Source of the DNA: Pigmentiphaga sp. NML080357
GTDB lineage: Bacteria > Pseudomonadota > Gammaproteobacteria > Burkholderiales > Burkholderiaceae_B
Reading direction: 5' to 3'
Assembly (NCBI RefSeq): GCF_002188465.1
Contig: NZ_NINW01000020.1
Span: 50,288-114,287, forward strand
DNA: 64,000 nucleotides
Every line of letters starts with the position of its first letter. Position 1 is the first letter of the stretch. Position numbers and translations under genes: made by a program. Positions 54,037 to 62,050 of the stretch are shown here, piece after piece. The notes under the pieces were generated by a model, which saw only the letters and a program-made list of their open reading frames with translations, was not told the DNA's origin and made no database searches.

Positions 54037-54597
54037 CTAGCCCAATCCCTGATCGACCCAGTTCCTGATCGCGGCCCAGACCACCGAGAGCGGCAATGAC
54101 ATGCCCTCGGCCAGGTCCATGGCCGCATCGAGAATCGAGGTCTCGTCCTCCAGATCGACGTTCCTGCTGCTGGTCACGGCTTTCCATTGCCGCCACAGTT
54201 CGGTGTCCTGGGTCTCGTCCAGGACGGGGTGGCGCCCCTTGCGCTTGGGCAGGCCGAGGATCTCCCGCCGCAGGGCGACTTCCTGATGGGTCAGGCCATA
54301 GAAGCGGCTGACCATCTCCGTGCTGGCCCCCAGCCGCAGCATGCGATCGACCGTGGCGATTTCCTTCTCCACGTCCTGTGCCTGGTTGAGCAGGCGCTGC
54401 AGCACTTCGCGGTTGACCGTGACCGAGCACCACGAGACGCTGGCGTTGGCCAGCACGCTGATCAGCGCGGGGTGCTTGAGCGCATCCAGCTCGGCCTCGC
54501 CGAAGCCCATGGCCTTGCAGCGGCGCAGTTGGCCGTTGCGAAGGTCATACAGCGCCTGGGCAATCACGGCCTGGTTGAGCGGATGCGATGTGGACAT
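54037..54597 (-). CDS. DUF2857 protein (candidate BisC/BisD-type activator subunit)
   Basis: A 186-residue protein with DUF2857 features: MSTSHPLNQAVIAQALYDLRNGQLRRCKAMGFGEAELDAL, QDVEKEIATVDRMLRLGASTEMVSRFYGLTHQEVALRREILGLPKRKGRHP (a helix-turn-helix-like region about residues 90-125) and an acidic helical end. ICEclc has a heteromeric activator (BisDC, distantly FlhDC-like) encoded just after parB in the alpA operon. Position and size fit one subunit, but which one is uncertain. It ends 3 bp before the STY4528 gene start. Confidence 0.75.
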   Translation of the reverse strand: MSTSHPLNQAVIAQALYDLRNGQLRRCKAMGFGEAELDALKHPALISVLANASVSWCSVTVNREVLQRLLNQAQDVEKEIATVDRMLRLGASTEMVSRFYGLTHQEVALRREILGLPKRKGRHPVLDETQDTELWRQWKAVTSSRNVDLEDETSILDAAMDLAEGMSLPLSVVWAAIRNWVDQGLG

Positions 54598-54611
54598 GCG
54601 GCCTCCCTCGC

Positions 54612-56291
54612 TCACGTCCCGGGCGCCGTGGTGCCGGCTTCCAGGTCCAGCAGACGCCGGGCGAGGCGCAGCAGCCGAAAGAGCTTGACCAACGCCGTGT
54701 CGCTCAAGCGCCTTGCGCCGCTGCCATGGCCTTGGCTCTGGCCGTGCAACAGGGTCGGCAGGTCGGCGGCGAGCTGCGCGCCGTCCAGGCCCGCTTCGGC
54801 GACGGGCTGACCCGTCAGGGAAGCGAGCAGCGTCAGCACCGCGCGGCCGAGCGGCGACGGGGCTTGGCCGCGGGCGCGGCACGCAAACCCGATGCCATCG
54901 GCGCGATCCTCGATGCACTCGTCCAGGCCTGCCTCCCCGGCGATCTCGCGCGCGAACTGCGCGATGTGGATGCGCAGCCGATCGGGCGTGTCCAGGCCGG
55001 CGTCGATGTACCAGACGTCGGAGATCGGATAGAGTCCGCCGGCTTGCACCGGGATGGACTGCAGCACGCTCGCCGAGAAGTCGGGCGGCAGCGCATCGCC
55101 CAACTGGTCGGCGACCATGCGCTGGATCGACTGCAGCCGTTCGGTCGTCGGTGCCGGCGAGACGATGTGCTCGCGAAGCAGATCGCTCGGTGCAGCCGCC
55201 GGGCTTCCCGTGGCCGCTTCGCCAGCCGCCGTGTCGTCGTGGCGCAAGGTGGGCTCGGACACCGCTGGGCTGGCGGGTGGAGGACCGGCCGCCGCTGCAG
55301 GCGTGGCGATGGACGATGCTGCGCCCGGGGGAGTCGGCGTGCTGGCGGTGGGCGAAGGCAACGCCGGCGGCGCCGCAGGTGGCGTCGGGTCGCTGACCAG
55401 CGCCCGGTGGCGGCTTTCCGATTCGGTCAGGTCCAGCGCCAACACGTCGTAGCCGACGCCCAGCAGCTCGGACATCTGGCCGATCAGCTCGTCCTGCACG
55501 CGCTGCGGCGCGAACTCGTCGCCCTGCGTGTCGAACTGCGCCAGCACCTCCTGAAAGAAGCTGTCAAATTCCAGCGGCAGCGTGCGGTCCTTGGCATAGT
55601 GCTCCCAGGTGCGTTTGCAGGCCGTGCGCATGACCGACAGCCGCTCGACCTGGTGGCGCCCCAGGCCGCCATAGAGCACAGTGGGAATGGCGGGCAGCAG
55701 GTAGCGCACCGCGTCGGCCATGCGGGTGATGTGTGACCGCTGGACGGGGAAGCCATCGGCCGCCAGGCGACGGGCCAGTTCCGACTGGCTCAGGGCGGCG
55801 CTGCTCTCCTGCTCGTAGAACTCTCGTGCCTTCTCGACGCCGAGCGCGCGCTCGATGAATGTGAGGCCGCCGCGCAGTTCGTTCTCCGCAAGATGCCCGG
55901 TTAGCGCGACGATTTCACCGCGCTGGGGCCATGGCCGGAACAGGCACGATATGCGGAAGAAGCGTTCTTCCTTGGTCTCCGACCAGAGTTCGCGCAGGAT
56001 CGCCAGTCGCGTGTTGCCGCCGTTGCGGATGATGTAGTGGTCCTCGCCGGGCCGGCGCGTGATGGCCGGCGCCGCGTCCAGGCCGCGCTCGCGGATGGAC
56101 GCCTTGATTTCCTCGTAAGCCGGGTTGCGCTTCATGCGCGGGTCATGGTCGTAGGGCCGCAACTGGTCCAGCGTCACGACCATGGGCGTGTCCGCGATCG
56201 GGTCGCTCAAGGCCGTAGCCGCTGGGCCGCTGCGCTCGAAGCCGGCCGCGAGCAGCTTGCCGGCCATGTCCTGCGAGGTCATGTCAGCCAT
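54612..56291 (-). CDS. parB: ParB-family ICE partition/nuclease protein (TIGR03764-like)
   Basis: A 559-residue protein with a ParB/Srx N-terminal domain (VVTLDQLRPYDHDPRMKRNPAYEEIKASIRERGLDAAPAIT, IIRNGGNTRLAIL). A helix-turn-helix follows (LSQSELARRLAADGFPVQRSHITRMADAV), then a long Pro/Ala-rich linker (about 320-400) and a C-terminal domain specific to the ICE PFGI-1 class. It is probably a partition or stability protein working with the ParA encoded two genes upstream. ATG 56291 lies inside the end of the HicA-like gene. Confidence 0.87.
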   Translation of the reverse strand: MADMTSQDMAGKLLAAGFERSGPAATALSDPIADTPMVVTLDQLRPYDHDPRMKRNPAYEEIKASIRERGLDAAPAITRRPGEDHYIIRNGGNTRLAILRELWSETKEERFFRISCLFRPWPQRGEIVALTGHLAENELRGGLTFIERALGVEKAREFYEQESSAALSQSELARRLAADGFPVQRSHITRMADAVRYLLPAIPTVLYGGLGRHQVERLSVMRTACKRTWEHYAKDRTLPLEFDSFFQEVLAQFDTQGDEFAPQRVQDELIGQMSELLGVGYDVLALDLTESESRHRALVSDPTPPAAPPALPSPTASTPTPPGAASSIATPAAAAGPPPASPAVSEPTLRHDDTAAGEAATGSPAAAPSDLLREHIVSPAPTTERLQSIQRMVADQLGDALPPDFSASVLQSIPVQAGGLYPISDVWYIDAGLDTPDRLRIHIAQFAREIAGEAGLDECIEDRADGIGFACRARGQAPSPLGRAVLTLLASLTGQPVAEAGLDGAQLAADLPTLLHGQSQGHGSGARRLSDTALVKLFRLLRLARRLLDLEAGTTAPGT

Positions 56292-56553
56292 GGCCGCACC
56301 CCTCGCAGTCCCCACGACCGCCGGCCGGCGCCATGCGGGCCTCTCGCTCGGCGCGGCGGATCTGCGCACGGGCGTTCAATTCGGCCCGGTGGTCACTCGC
56401 TGTCGAACTCGTGTAGATCGCCGCGCAGCCGGCCTTGGTGAACTTGAGGTGCCCGCCCGGCGTGCGCTTGACGTGCCAACCCTCACCGACCGCGAACTCG
56501 ATCAGGGCGCGCAGCCGCTTGTGGCCGCGGGCCAGCTCATGTGCGTTCGCCAT
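56284..56553 (-). CDS. HicA-like small protein in the position of ICEclc shi
   Basis: An 89-residue protein with the dsRBD-like HicA pattern: FAVGEGWHVKRTPGGHLKFTKAGCAAIYTSSTASDHR, in which GGHLKF replaces the usual catalytic GSHHxF. It overlaps the end of parA and the start of parB. No HicB antitoxin gene is adjacent. In ICEclc the small gene between parA and parB is shi, reported to impair growth of transfer-competent cells. This is the best candidate for that function here; the assignment is positional. Confidence 0.72.
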   Translation of the reverse strand: MANAHELARGHKRLRALIEFAVGEGWHVKRTPGGHLKFTKAGCAAIYTSSTASDHRAELNARAQIRRAEREARMAPAGGRGDCEGCGHG

Positions 56554-57412
56554 GGGGCCTCCCAGGATCAAGAGGTCGCTGCGGGCGGCCGGATACTTGA
56601 GCCAGTCGGTCCTGCCATTGCGGGAACAACTCGCTGGCGAGCGCGCGCATCGTGTCGAGCGCGGCAGGGGCGACTCTGCCGGGCGGCTGGCGGTGCTCGA
56701 CCCGATGCACTGGCAGGCCGCGCGTTGCGGCGCGTGGATACGCTTCTATGGCCGGCACGTCGGTGGCGAGCACGCGGATGCCGGCGCTGTCCTGGAACAG
56801 GTCGCGCAGGGCCTGCTGGATCAGCCGTGCGTTGGCGGACACCGGGTGGACGCGGTTGATGAGCAAGTGCAGCGGCGGCGGTTCGATACCCAGGTGCCGG
56901 TACGGCGCAATGTCTTCGAGCAACTGCATGGTGCCGCGCCGCAGCTCGCGTGCCGCGAGGATCTCCGGCGTGACGGGCGACAGCGCGAGATCGGAGGCGA
57001 GCACCGCCATCTCCAGCAGCACGGAACGCGCGCCCTGGGTGTCGATCAGCACCAGGTCGTAGAGGGGAGCAAGTGCTGGCAGCAGATGCCGCAACCGCAG
57101 GCGGCCATCCGGCGCATGCAGCAACAACGTGTTCAGCTCGCCCCGGTGGTCGTTGGACAGCACCAGGTCCAGGCCCGCGATGATCGTGCGGGACACGAGC
57201 TGGCCAAGGTCGCGCTCGTTGAAGGCCAACAGCTCATAGATGCCGCCCGGCGCGCGCTGGGTCAGTTCGTAGTAGGAGGACAAGGTGGGCTGCACGTCGA
57301 GATCGAGCAGCAGCACGCGCAGGCCCGCGTCCGCGGCGAGCCCGCCCAGGTTGGCGGCCGTCGTGGTCTTGCCGACGCCGCCCTTCGTTGAAATGATGGA
57401 CACGACCTGCAT
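56537..57412 (-). CDS. parA: ParA-family ATPase
   Basis: A 291-residue P-loop ATPase with the deviant Walker A KGGVGKTTTAANLGG (residues 10-24), Walker A' LLLDLDVQPT and switch-region LVLIDTQGA. Full length for ICE ParA/Soj proteins. The gene lies between alpA (42 bp upstream) and the HicA-like gene (16-bp overlap) and is part of the right-end regulatory operon. Confidence 0.9.
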   Translation of the reverse strand: MQVVSIISTKGGVGKTTTAANLGGLAADAGLRVLLLDLDVQPTLSSYYELTQRAPGGIYELLAFNERDLGQLVSRTIIAGLDLVLSNDHRGELNTLLLHAPDGRLRLRHLLPALAPLYDLVLIDTQGARSVLLEMAVLASDLALSPVTPEILAARELRRGTMQLLEDIAPYRHLGIEPPPLHLLINRVHPVSANARLIQQALRDLFQDSAGIRVLATDVPAIEAYPRAATRGLPVHRVEHRQPPGRVAPAALDTMRALASELFPQWQDRLAQVSGRPQRPLDPGRPHGERT

Positions 57413-57454
57413 GGCGCTCTCCGGCTGGGAATGGGAAGTCCGCGGGAGGGCGGG

Positions 57455-57667
57455 TCAGGTCCGGTGGTTGAGGCGCTCGGCGATCCACTGGTCGATTTCG
57501 ATCGAATCCCAGCCGACAGCGCGCACGCCCAGGCGCAGCGCCTGAGGGAACTGGCGCTTCTTCATCAGGTTGTAGATGTGGGCGCGTTTGAAGCCGGACT
57601 TCGCTTCGACTTCATCGAGCCGCAGGATGCGGCGCTCGTTCGGCGGGAGTACAGGGGTCTGCGACAT
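57455..57667 (-). CDS. alpA: AlpA-family transcriptional regulator
   Basis: A 70-residue MerR-like excisionase/AlpA protein: ILRLDEVEAKSGFKRAHIYNLMKKRQFPQALRLGVRAVGWDSIEIDQWIAERL. It has the typical helix-turn-helix and wing (GVRAVGW). AlpA family proteins activate integrase or excision genes, and alpA heads the operon alpA-parA-shi-parB in ICEclc. I chose MSQTPV as the start; an upstream GTG would add three residues. Confidence 0.88.
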   Translation of the reverse strand: MSQTPVLPPNERRILRLDEVEAKSGFKRAHIYNLMKKRQFPQALRLGVRAVGWDSIEIDQWIAERLNHRT

Positions 57668-57740
57668 GGCGGTCACTCCTGAACGCTCGGTGGCGTTTGT
57701 TGGCGTGACCTCTATTCAATAGACCTGGCTGCGGAAAGAC

Positions 57741-57767
57741 ATTGCAAATGCAATCTCCGCGATTGCA
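57741..57767 (-). promoter_or_regulatory. candidate operator upstream of alpA
   Basis: A perfect 14-bp palindrome ATTGCAAATGCAAT (57741-57754) with an additional half-site ATTGCA at 57762-57767, 74 bp upstream of alpA, in an AT-rich patch of an otherwise GC-rich region. It lies where the regulated alpA promoter should be. No strong -35/-10 pair is evident on the minus strand, consistent with a promoter that needs an activator. Confidence 0.55.
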
Positions 57768-57785
57768 CATACAAGCTGGATAACC

Positions 57786-58532
57786 TCATGCGCTTGCGCT
57801 ACGGACGTACCTCTTAGCGTTGGCGAACTTTCCGTTTAAGGTGCGCTCAGTGATGCCCATGGTGCCGCCGTAGTGGGCGACCAATGCAGAGACAAGGGCC
57901 TCCTGCGTTTTGAAGCTGGAATAGGGCACGCCTGAAGGCGACTGGCTCAGCATCAGCGTCAACATCCCTCCAATGATGTTGAGATAGGTCGTTTCCGCCC
58001 GTTCGCTGATCTCGCATTGCTTGGATGCCAACAGCACCGAGGATTGCTTGAGTAGCGTGTCGTGCTGCTCCTGCAGTTCTCGCATCTCACGTCGGGCTTG
58101 TTCAAGCGCGGCCTGAAGGGCCAGCCGCTCCACGAGGATCGCCTGTCCTGTTTCCATGGTGATGAAAGGATGCGCCATGCGTTCGCCACGGCTGAACAGA
58201 AATCCTGGCCGGTGCTCGGGATAGTGGGTGCGCATCCAGCGTTTTAGATCGACATGGCGAACAGTCAGATCCAGAGAATTGAGCAGCTTCGGATCATTGA
58301 GCGTGATCCCGTTCTTGCCGTAGGGCAGCTCTCCGTTGAGGATGCCGTCATAGATACGTTCCGAGTGCAGCCGGCACTCATTCCATCGAGGGCAGTTCAG
58401 CGACCGAGGCAGGACACGCGGTGACGCGATCGTGGCCAGGATCATCGGGAGATACCGCAGCAACCCAGCCCATCGGATGGCCGCCTCGATGGGACGATAG
58501 AACACCTTTGATGTTGAAATGTCCTTGTGCAT
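57786..58532 (-). CDS. ICE right-end hypothetical protein with coiled coil
   Basis: A 248-residue protein. The N-terminal part (MHKDISTSKVFYRPIEAAIRWAGLL) is followed by VRHVDLKRWMRTHYPEHRPGFLFSR, a coiled coil (about 130-175, LALQAALEQARREMRELQEQHDTLL) and a conserved C-terminus with TYLNIIGGMLTLML and GITERTLNGKFANAKRYV. Similar proteins occur near integrases of other elements. Function unknown, possibly DNA-binding. ATG 58532 follows GGAG; the longer in-frame upstream sequence is not protein-like. Confidence 0.7.
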   Translation of the reverse strand: MHKDISTSKVFYRPIEAAIRWAGLLRYLPMILATIASPRVLPRSLNCPRWNECRLHSERIYDGILNGELPYGKNGITLNDPKLLNSLDLTVRHVDLKRWMRTHYPEHRPGFLFSRGERMAHPFITMETGQAILVERLALQAALEQARREMRELQEQHDTLLKQSSVLLASKQCEISERAETTYLNIIGGMLTLMLSQSPSGVPYSSFKTQEALVSALVAHYGGTMGITERTLNGKFANAKRYVRSASA

Positions 58533-58982
58533 GTCTTCGTCTCCTTTCGGGTGCGCTACATCACCGGCTCCTTTCTTGCCCAAGGGCTGTTGTGTCGTTA
58601 TGGCCTGCGACGGACGCTTGAGGCGATGCCCTAAGCGAAGGCGGAGGAGGCCATTGGCGTCCGCCGCAGGTGGCCTTGTCTTGCTTGATATGCAAGAATC
58701 GATCAGTTGCCGGCCCATCGAGCGATGAGGACGCAAGCTCGATATTGGCGCTCACGGTACCAGCGTCATAGGTGGCGCAAAGCCCATCAAGACCGATTTG
58801 GTATAGTCTGATATCCAGACGGTTCAAGACCAGCGAGTTGAAGCGTTCGACGCCCCTACGTCCAGTTGGTGACTGGAAATCAGCGGTTAGTGATGCATCG
58901 CTCCACATGCTGATATATCGACAAAGTATCTGCCGCAGTACCAGTGACCCTGCCAGGTTGCCCCAGCACATAGGAGACGGAG
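58533..58982. other. 450-bp interval near the ICE right end
   Basis: Divergent interval between the coiled-coil gene (-) and the DUF305 gene (+). It contains a small inverted repeat CTTGC-TTGATAT-GCAAG (about 58680-58696) and TATAGT at about 58802. No gene is supported. Confidence 0.4.
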
Positions 58983-59483
58983 ATGGCTGAACATTCCCAT
59001 GAACATCAACATCACACATCCGGTCAGATGGGTAAGCACGGCCGACCATACGCCAAGTTCTGGGTGAACATGGTGTTGGGCCTCGTCGTCATGTACTTCG
59101 TAATGTTCAGCATGATCGACGGCGCCAGGGACTTCAGAAACAATCTCAACATGCTCTACATGGCGGTCACTATGTGGGCGCCAATGGGCATCTTCATGCT
59201 AGCGACAATGCCCGGCATGTTTCCAAACCGGCGGCTCAATCTCGTGCTGTACGGCTTGTTTGCCGTTCTCACACTCGGTTCTTTTGCCGCTACCCGTGCT
59301 CAAACCGGAATCGGCGATCGACAGTTCATCGCGTCTATGGTCCCGCACCATTCGGGAGCGATCCTCATGTGCCGCGAGGCGCAGCTCTCAGATCCGGAAC
59401 TCGTCAACCTATGCCAAGCGATTTCCGATGGCCAGCGCGCGGAGATCGAGCAGATGAACCGGATTGCTGCACGCCTTCGTTGA
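58983..59483 (+). CDS. DUF305 membrane protein
   Basis: A 166-residue protein with a His-rich N-terminus (HSHEHQHH), three membrane helices (about 28-45, 55-75, 80-97) and a C-terminal DUF305 domain carrying FIASMVPHHSGAILMCREAQLSDPELVNLC. DUF305 proteins often sit beside copper and silver resistance genes, and the motif H-H-x-G-A-x-x-M-C could bind soft metals. GGAGACGG precedes the ATG. It is the last gene before the att site. Confidence 0.82.
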   Translation: MAEHSHEHQHHTSGQMGKHGRPYAKFWVNMVLGLVVMYFVMFSMIDGARDFRNNLNMLYMAVTMWAPMGIFMLATMPGMFPNRRLNLVLYGLFAVLTLGSFAATRAQTGIGDRQFIASMVPHHSGAILMCREAQLSDPELVNLCQAISDGQRAEIEQMNRIAARLR

Positions 59484-59773
59484 GGCTGGCTGCCACTACA
59501 CTGGCGCCGCGTTGCGCTCCGGCGAAGTTAGCCGCAGCGATGTAAAGATGAGTACTTGCGGTGTTCCGATGCCGGCGGTTGTGTCCTACAGCCGTCCAGG
59601 TGCCAGGCAGTCCACGCGACACCACCCCGCGCTGCCTGCGGAGCGAGCGCAAGTCATGATCGTCGCAAGTTGGAGTTCGATAGCGAACCCGCTCAGCAGC
59701 TGGACGCATCAGGCGTAACGACGGGTGGATGGATCATCCTTGGACGCTGGTGGAAGTGGTTGGATGAACTTTG

Positions 59774-59802
59774 TTGCCGAGGGCGAAAAACAAGGCTATA
59801 AT
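59774..59802 (+). promoter_or_regulatory. strong outward promoter at the ICE right end (Pcirc-like)
   Basis: TTGCCG (59774-59779), a 17-bp spacer and a consensus TATAAT (59797-59802) point out of the ICE toward the att core 69 bp away and the integrase gene beyond it. In ICEclc a constitutive promoter at this end, Pcirc, drives intB13 only after the ends are joined. This is the same arrangement. No gene lies between it and the att core. Confidence 0.8.
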
Positions 59803-59870
59803 TGAGTTCTTCGCTGATCACCACAGTGGAGAAAGTGATTGGGAAACAGAGACTTAGCGCTCTAGTGCAT

Positions 59871-59888
59871 GACTCGTTTCCCGCTCCA
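59871..59888 (+). other. att core (3' end of tRNA-Gly(GCC))
   Basis: GACTCGTTTCCCGCTCCA differs at one position from GTCTCGTTTCCCGCTCCA, the last 18 bases of tRNA-Gly(GCC) and the known ICEclc attachment core. The sequence to its left does not fold as a tRNA, so there is no intact tRNA-Gly gene here. Left of the core is the ICE right end, right of it is the integrase end. Confidence 0.85.
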
Positions 59889-59896
59889 ATTTATGA

Positions 59897-59988
59897 TCTA
59901 CAGACTTCCACTGACGTCTGTAAGTCATTGAAAAGAGGAGCTTCGGCTCCTTTTTTCATTCCAGCGAAAGCCACGGAAGTCCACTGAC
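59897..59988. repeat. repeats flanking the att core, possible integrase arm sites
   Basis: TACAGAC...GTCTGTA forms a 7-bp inverted repeat about 12 bp right of the core. TCCACTGAC occurs within it (59907-59915) and again at 59980-59988 in the same orientation. P4-type integrases bind short arm repeats beside the core, so these are natural candidates. Confidence 0.45.
59931..59956 (+). terminator. intrinsic terminator between att core and integrase
   Basis: AGGAGC-TTCG-GCTCCT (59936-59951) followed by TTTTT, preceded by AAAAG, so it can also end minus-strand transcripts. In an integrated ICE it would follow the tRNA-Gly gene. Here it stands between the outward promoter and int and should attenuate read-through. 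Confidence 0.8.
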
Positions 59989-60112
59989 AGCCACCATTTT
60001 TGAGGCCAAAAACAAGGCCAAAGAATGCGGGTCGTGCCGGTTCCGGGTTGTTGCTGGGGTTGGATCGGGATGACAAGCAGCATCGGGCCTAAGTCCAAGA
60101 CTTAGGAGCTTG

Positions 60113-62050
60113 ATGATGACACTCTCTGATCTGACCGTGCGGCAAGCCAAGGCCGCCGAGAGAACCTACAGCATCCCCGACACCGATGGCCTCGGCCTGG
60201 TGGTCGCCCGCACCGGCGGCAAGTCGTGGCATTTGCGCTATTACTGGCTCGGCAAGCAAAAGCGCATCTCCCTGGGGAACTACCCCGAGATCGGTTTGCG
60301 CGAAGCGCGCACCTTGCGCGACGAAGCCCGGGCGCTTCTGGCAAAGGGCGTCAACCCCCATACCGATCGGAAACAGAAGCGACACGCGGTCAAGCTTGCG
60401 GCCGACTACACCTTCAAGGCCGTCTTCGATGCGTGGGTCGAGCATCGCCGCAAGGAAATCAAGGAGGGCAGGAACAGCACGCTGTCGCAGATCCTGCGGA
60501 TCTTCAACAAGGACGTGCTGCCTAGCCTCAAGCAGATGTCGATCTACGACATTCGCCGGCCCCAACTCCTGGGCGTCCTGGCGAGGATCGAGGAGCGCAA
60601 GGCGTTCACCACTGCCGAGAAGGTCCGCACCTGGCTGGGGCAGTTGTTCCGCTATGCCCTCGTCATCGTGGAGGGGCTGGAAGCCAATCCGGCCTCCGAC
60701 CTGGACGTGGTGGCCGAGCCCAAGCCCCCGGTGAACCACAACCCCTACCTGCATCTTCCGGAGCTCCCCGAGTTCCTGCACAAGCTCAGGCTCTACAACC
60801 CTCGTGGTTGGCAGACCCAACTCGGCATCCGGCTGCTGTTCCTGACCGGCGTGCGTACCGGCGAGCTGCGGCTGGCGACCCCGGACCAGTTCGATCTCGA
60901 CCGTGGCCTGTGGATCATCCCGCCGCAGATCGTCAAGCAACTCCAGGACGAGATGCGCAAGGCCGGCAAGCGCCCGCAGGACGTTCCGCCCTACATCGTG
61001 CCGTTGTCCGTGCAGGCCATCGAGATCGTGCGCTACCTGTTGGGTGTGATGAGGCCGGCTCAGGTCCATCTGCTCACGCACCGCAGCGAACTCAAGAAGC
61101 GCATCAGCGAGAACACCCTCAACGCGGCCTTGAAACGAATGGGCTACGAGGATCAACTGACCGGTCACGGCATCCGCGGAACCATCTCGACGGCGCTCAA
61201 CGAGATCGGCTATCCCAAGATTTGGGTGGACGCGCAGCTTTCGCACTCGGACCCGAACAAGGTGAGTTCGGCCTACAACCACGCCAAGTATGTTGAGCCG
61301 CGCCGCCGGATGATGCAGGACTGGGCGGATCGTCTCGATCTGCTCGAACAGGGCCAAGTGGAAGCGGCCAGCGCGCACCTCACGATCCATATCGAGGGCG
61401 TGCCGGCCATGGCAGAGGAGGACAAGCCCAACACCATCGTCGCTGCTGCTTCTGCGGCATCCGTTCCGCCTGTGGTGGCCGAACCCATCGTCGTGACGCC
61501 AAACGACGGGGGAATCACCTTCCAGCGACTGTCGCAGGTACCACCGCCCCCGACGCATGCGCCAGAGCCGGAGGTGTCAGTCATCCAGCGCGAGCGCGAG
61601 GAAATGCTGGCCATCTACGAATCGCCGAGCAGTCTGCCGGTCCCGCTGTTCGGCAAGTTGGCCGGGAAGTCCAAGGACCAGATCAACCGCGAGCTGAAGG
61701 CGGGCAAGCTGCTGTCTATCAGCTTGGGCAACCGCGGGCAACGCGTGCCCGACTGGCAGCTGGTACCCCTCAAGCACAAGCTGGCACAGGTGCTCATGAA
61801 CCAGTGCCCGCATGCGGATCCGTGGGACCTGTACCGGATGCTGACCCGCCCACATCCGGACCTGGGTGATCGCGCAGCCATCGACATCGTGACACCAGGA
61901 AATTTGGGCATGGTCGTGCGGGTCATCGCGGGCACCCAGCAGCAGCCAAACAGGCCCGGACCTGACTCGTCTGTGCAAGGTATTCCAGAGGAGACTCGCC
62001 AGCGCATTCAACGGTTGCTAAATGATGCGGCAATGCTCGAAAGTGCCTGA
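60113..62050 (+). CDS. int: P4-type tyrosine integrase (IntB13-like)
   Basis: A 645-residue site-specific recombinase. It has an N-terminal DUF4102 arm-binding domain (LTVRQAKAAERTYSIPDTDGLGLVVARTGGKSWHLRY), a SAM-like core-binding domain (about 105-190) and a catalytic domain. The catalytic domain holds Arg in LTGVRTGELRLATPDQF, H-x-x-R in GHGIRGTISTALNEIG and the Tyr nucleophile in KVSSAYNHAKYVEPRR. A C-terminal extension of about 220 residues is characteristic of the ICEclc integrase group. AGGAG (60104-60108) precedes ATG 60113 and ATG 60116; the second has better spacing. Confidence 0.93.
   Translation: MMTLSDLTVRQAKAAERTYSIPDTDGLGLVVARTGGKSWHLRYYWLGKQKRISLGNYPEIGLREARTLRDEARALLAKGVNPHTDRKQKRHAVKLAADYTFKAVFDAWVEHRRKEIKEGRNSTLSQILRIFNKDVLPSLKQMSIYDIRRPQLLGVLARIEERKAFTTAEKVRTWLGQLFRYALVIVEGLEANPASDLDVVAEPKPPVNHNPYLHLPELPEFLHKLRLYNPRGWQTQLGIRLLFLTGVRTGELRLATPDQFDLDRGLWIIPPQIVKQLQDEMRKAGKRPQDVPPYIVPLSVQAIEIVRYLLGVMRPAQVHLLTHRSELKKRISENTLNAALKRMGYEDQLTGHGIRGTISTALNEIGYPKIWVDAQLSHSDPNKVSSAYNHAKYVEPRRRMMQDWADRLDLLEQGQVEAASAHLTIHIEGVPAMAEEDKPNTIVAAASAASVPPVVAEPIVVTPNDGGITFQRLSQVPPPPTHAPEPEVSVIQREREEMLAIYESPSSLPVPLFGKLAGKSKDQINRELKAGKLLSISLGNRGQRVPDWQLVPLKHKLAQVLMNQCPHADPWDLYRMLTRPHPDLGDRAAIDIVTPGNLGMVVRVIAGTQQQPNRPGPDSSVQGIPEETRQRIQRLLNDAAMLESA

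Noticed and set aside
57786..58532. Assigning the coiled-coil right-end gene to a named ICE regulator
   Set aside because: I see no motif that ties it to a characterised regulator; position near the ICE end alone is not enough.
59871..59888. A complete tRNA-Gly gene at the att site
   Set aside because: Only the last 18 bases match; the preceding 60 bases lack the acceptor, D and anticodon arms.
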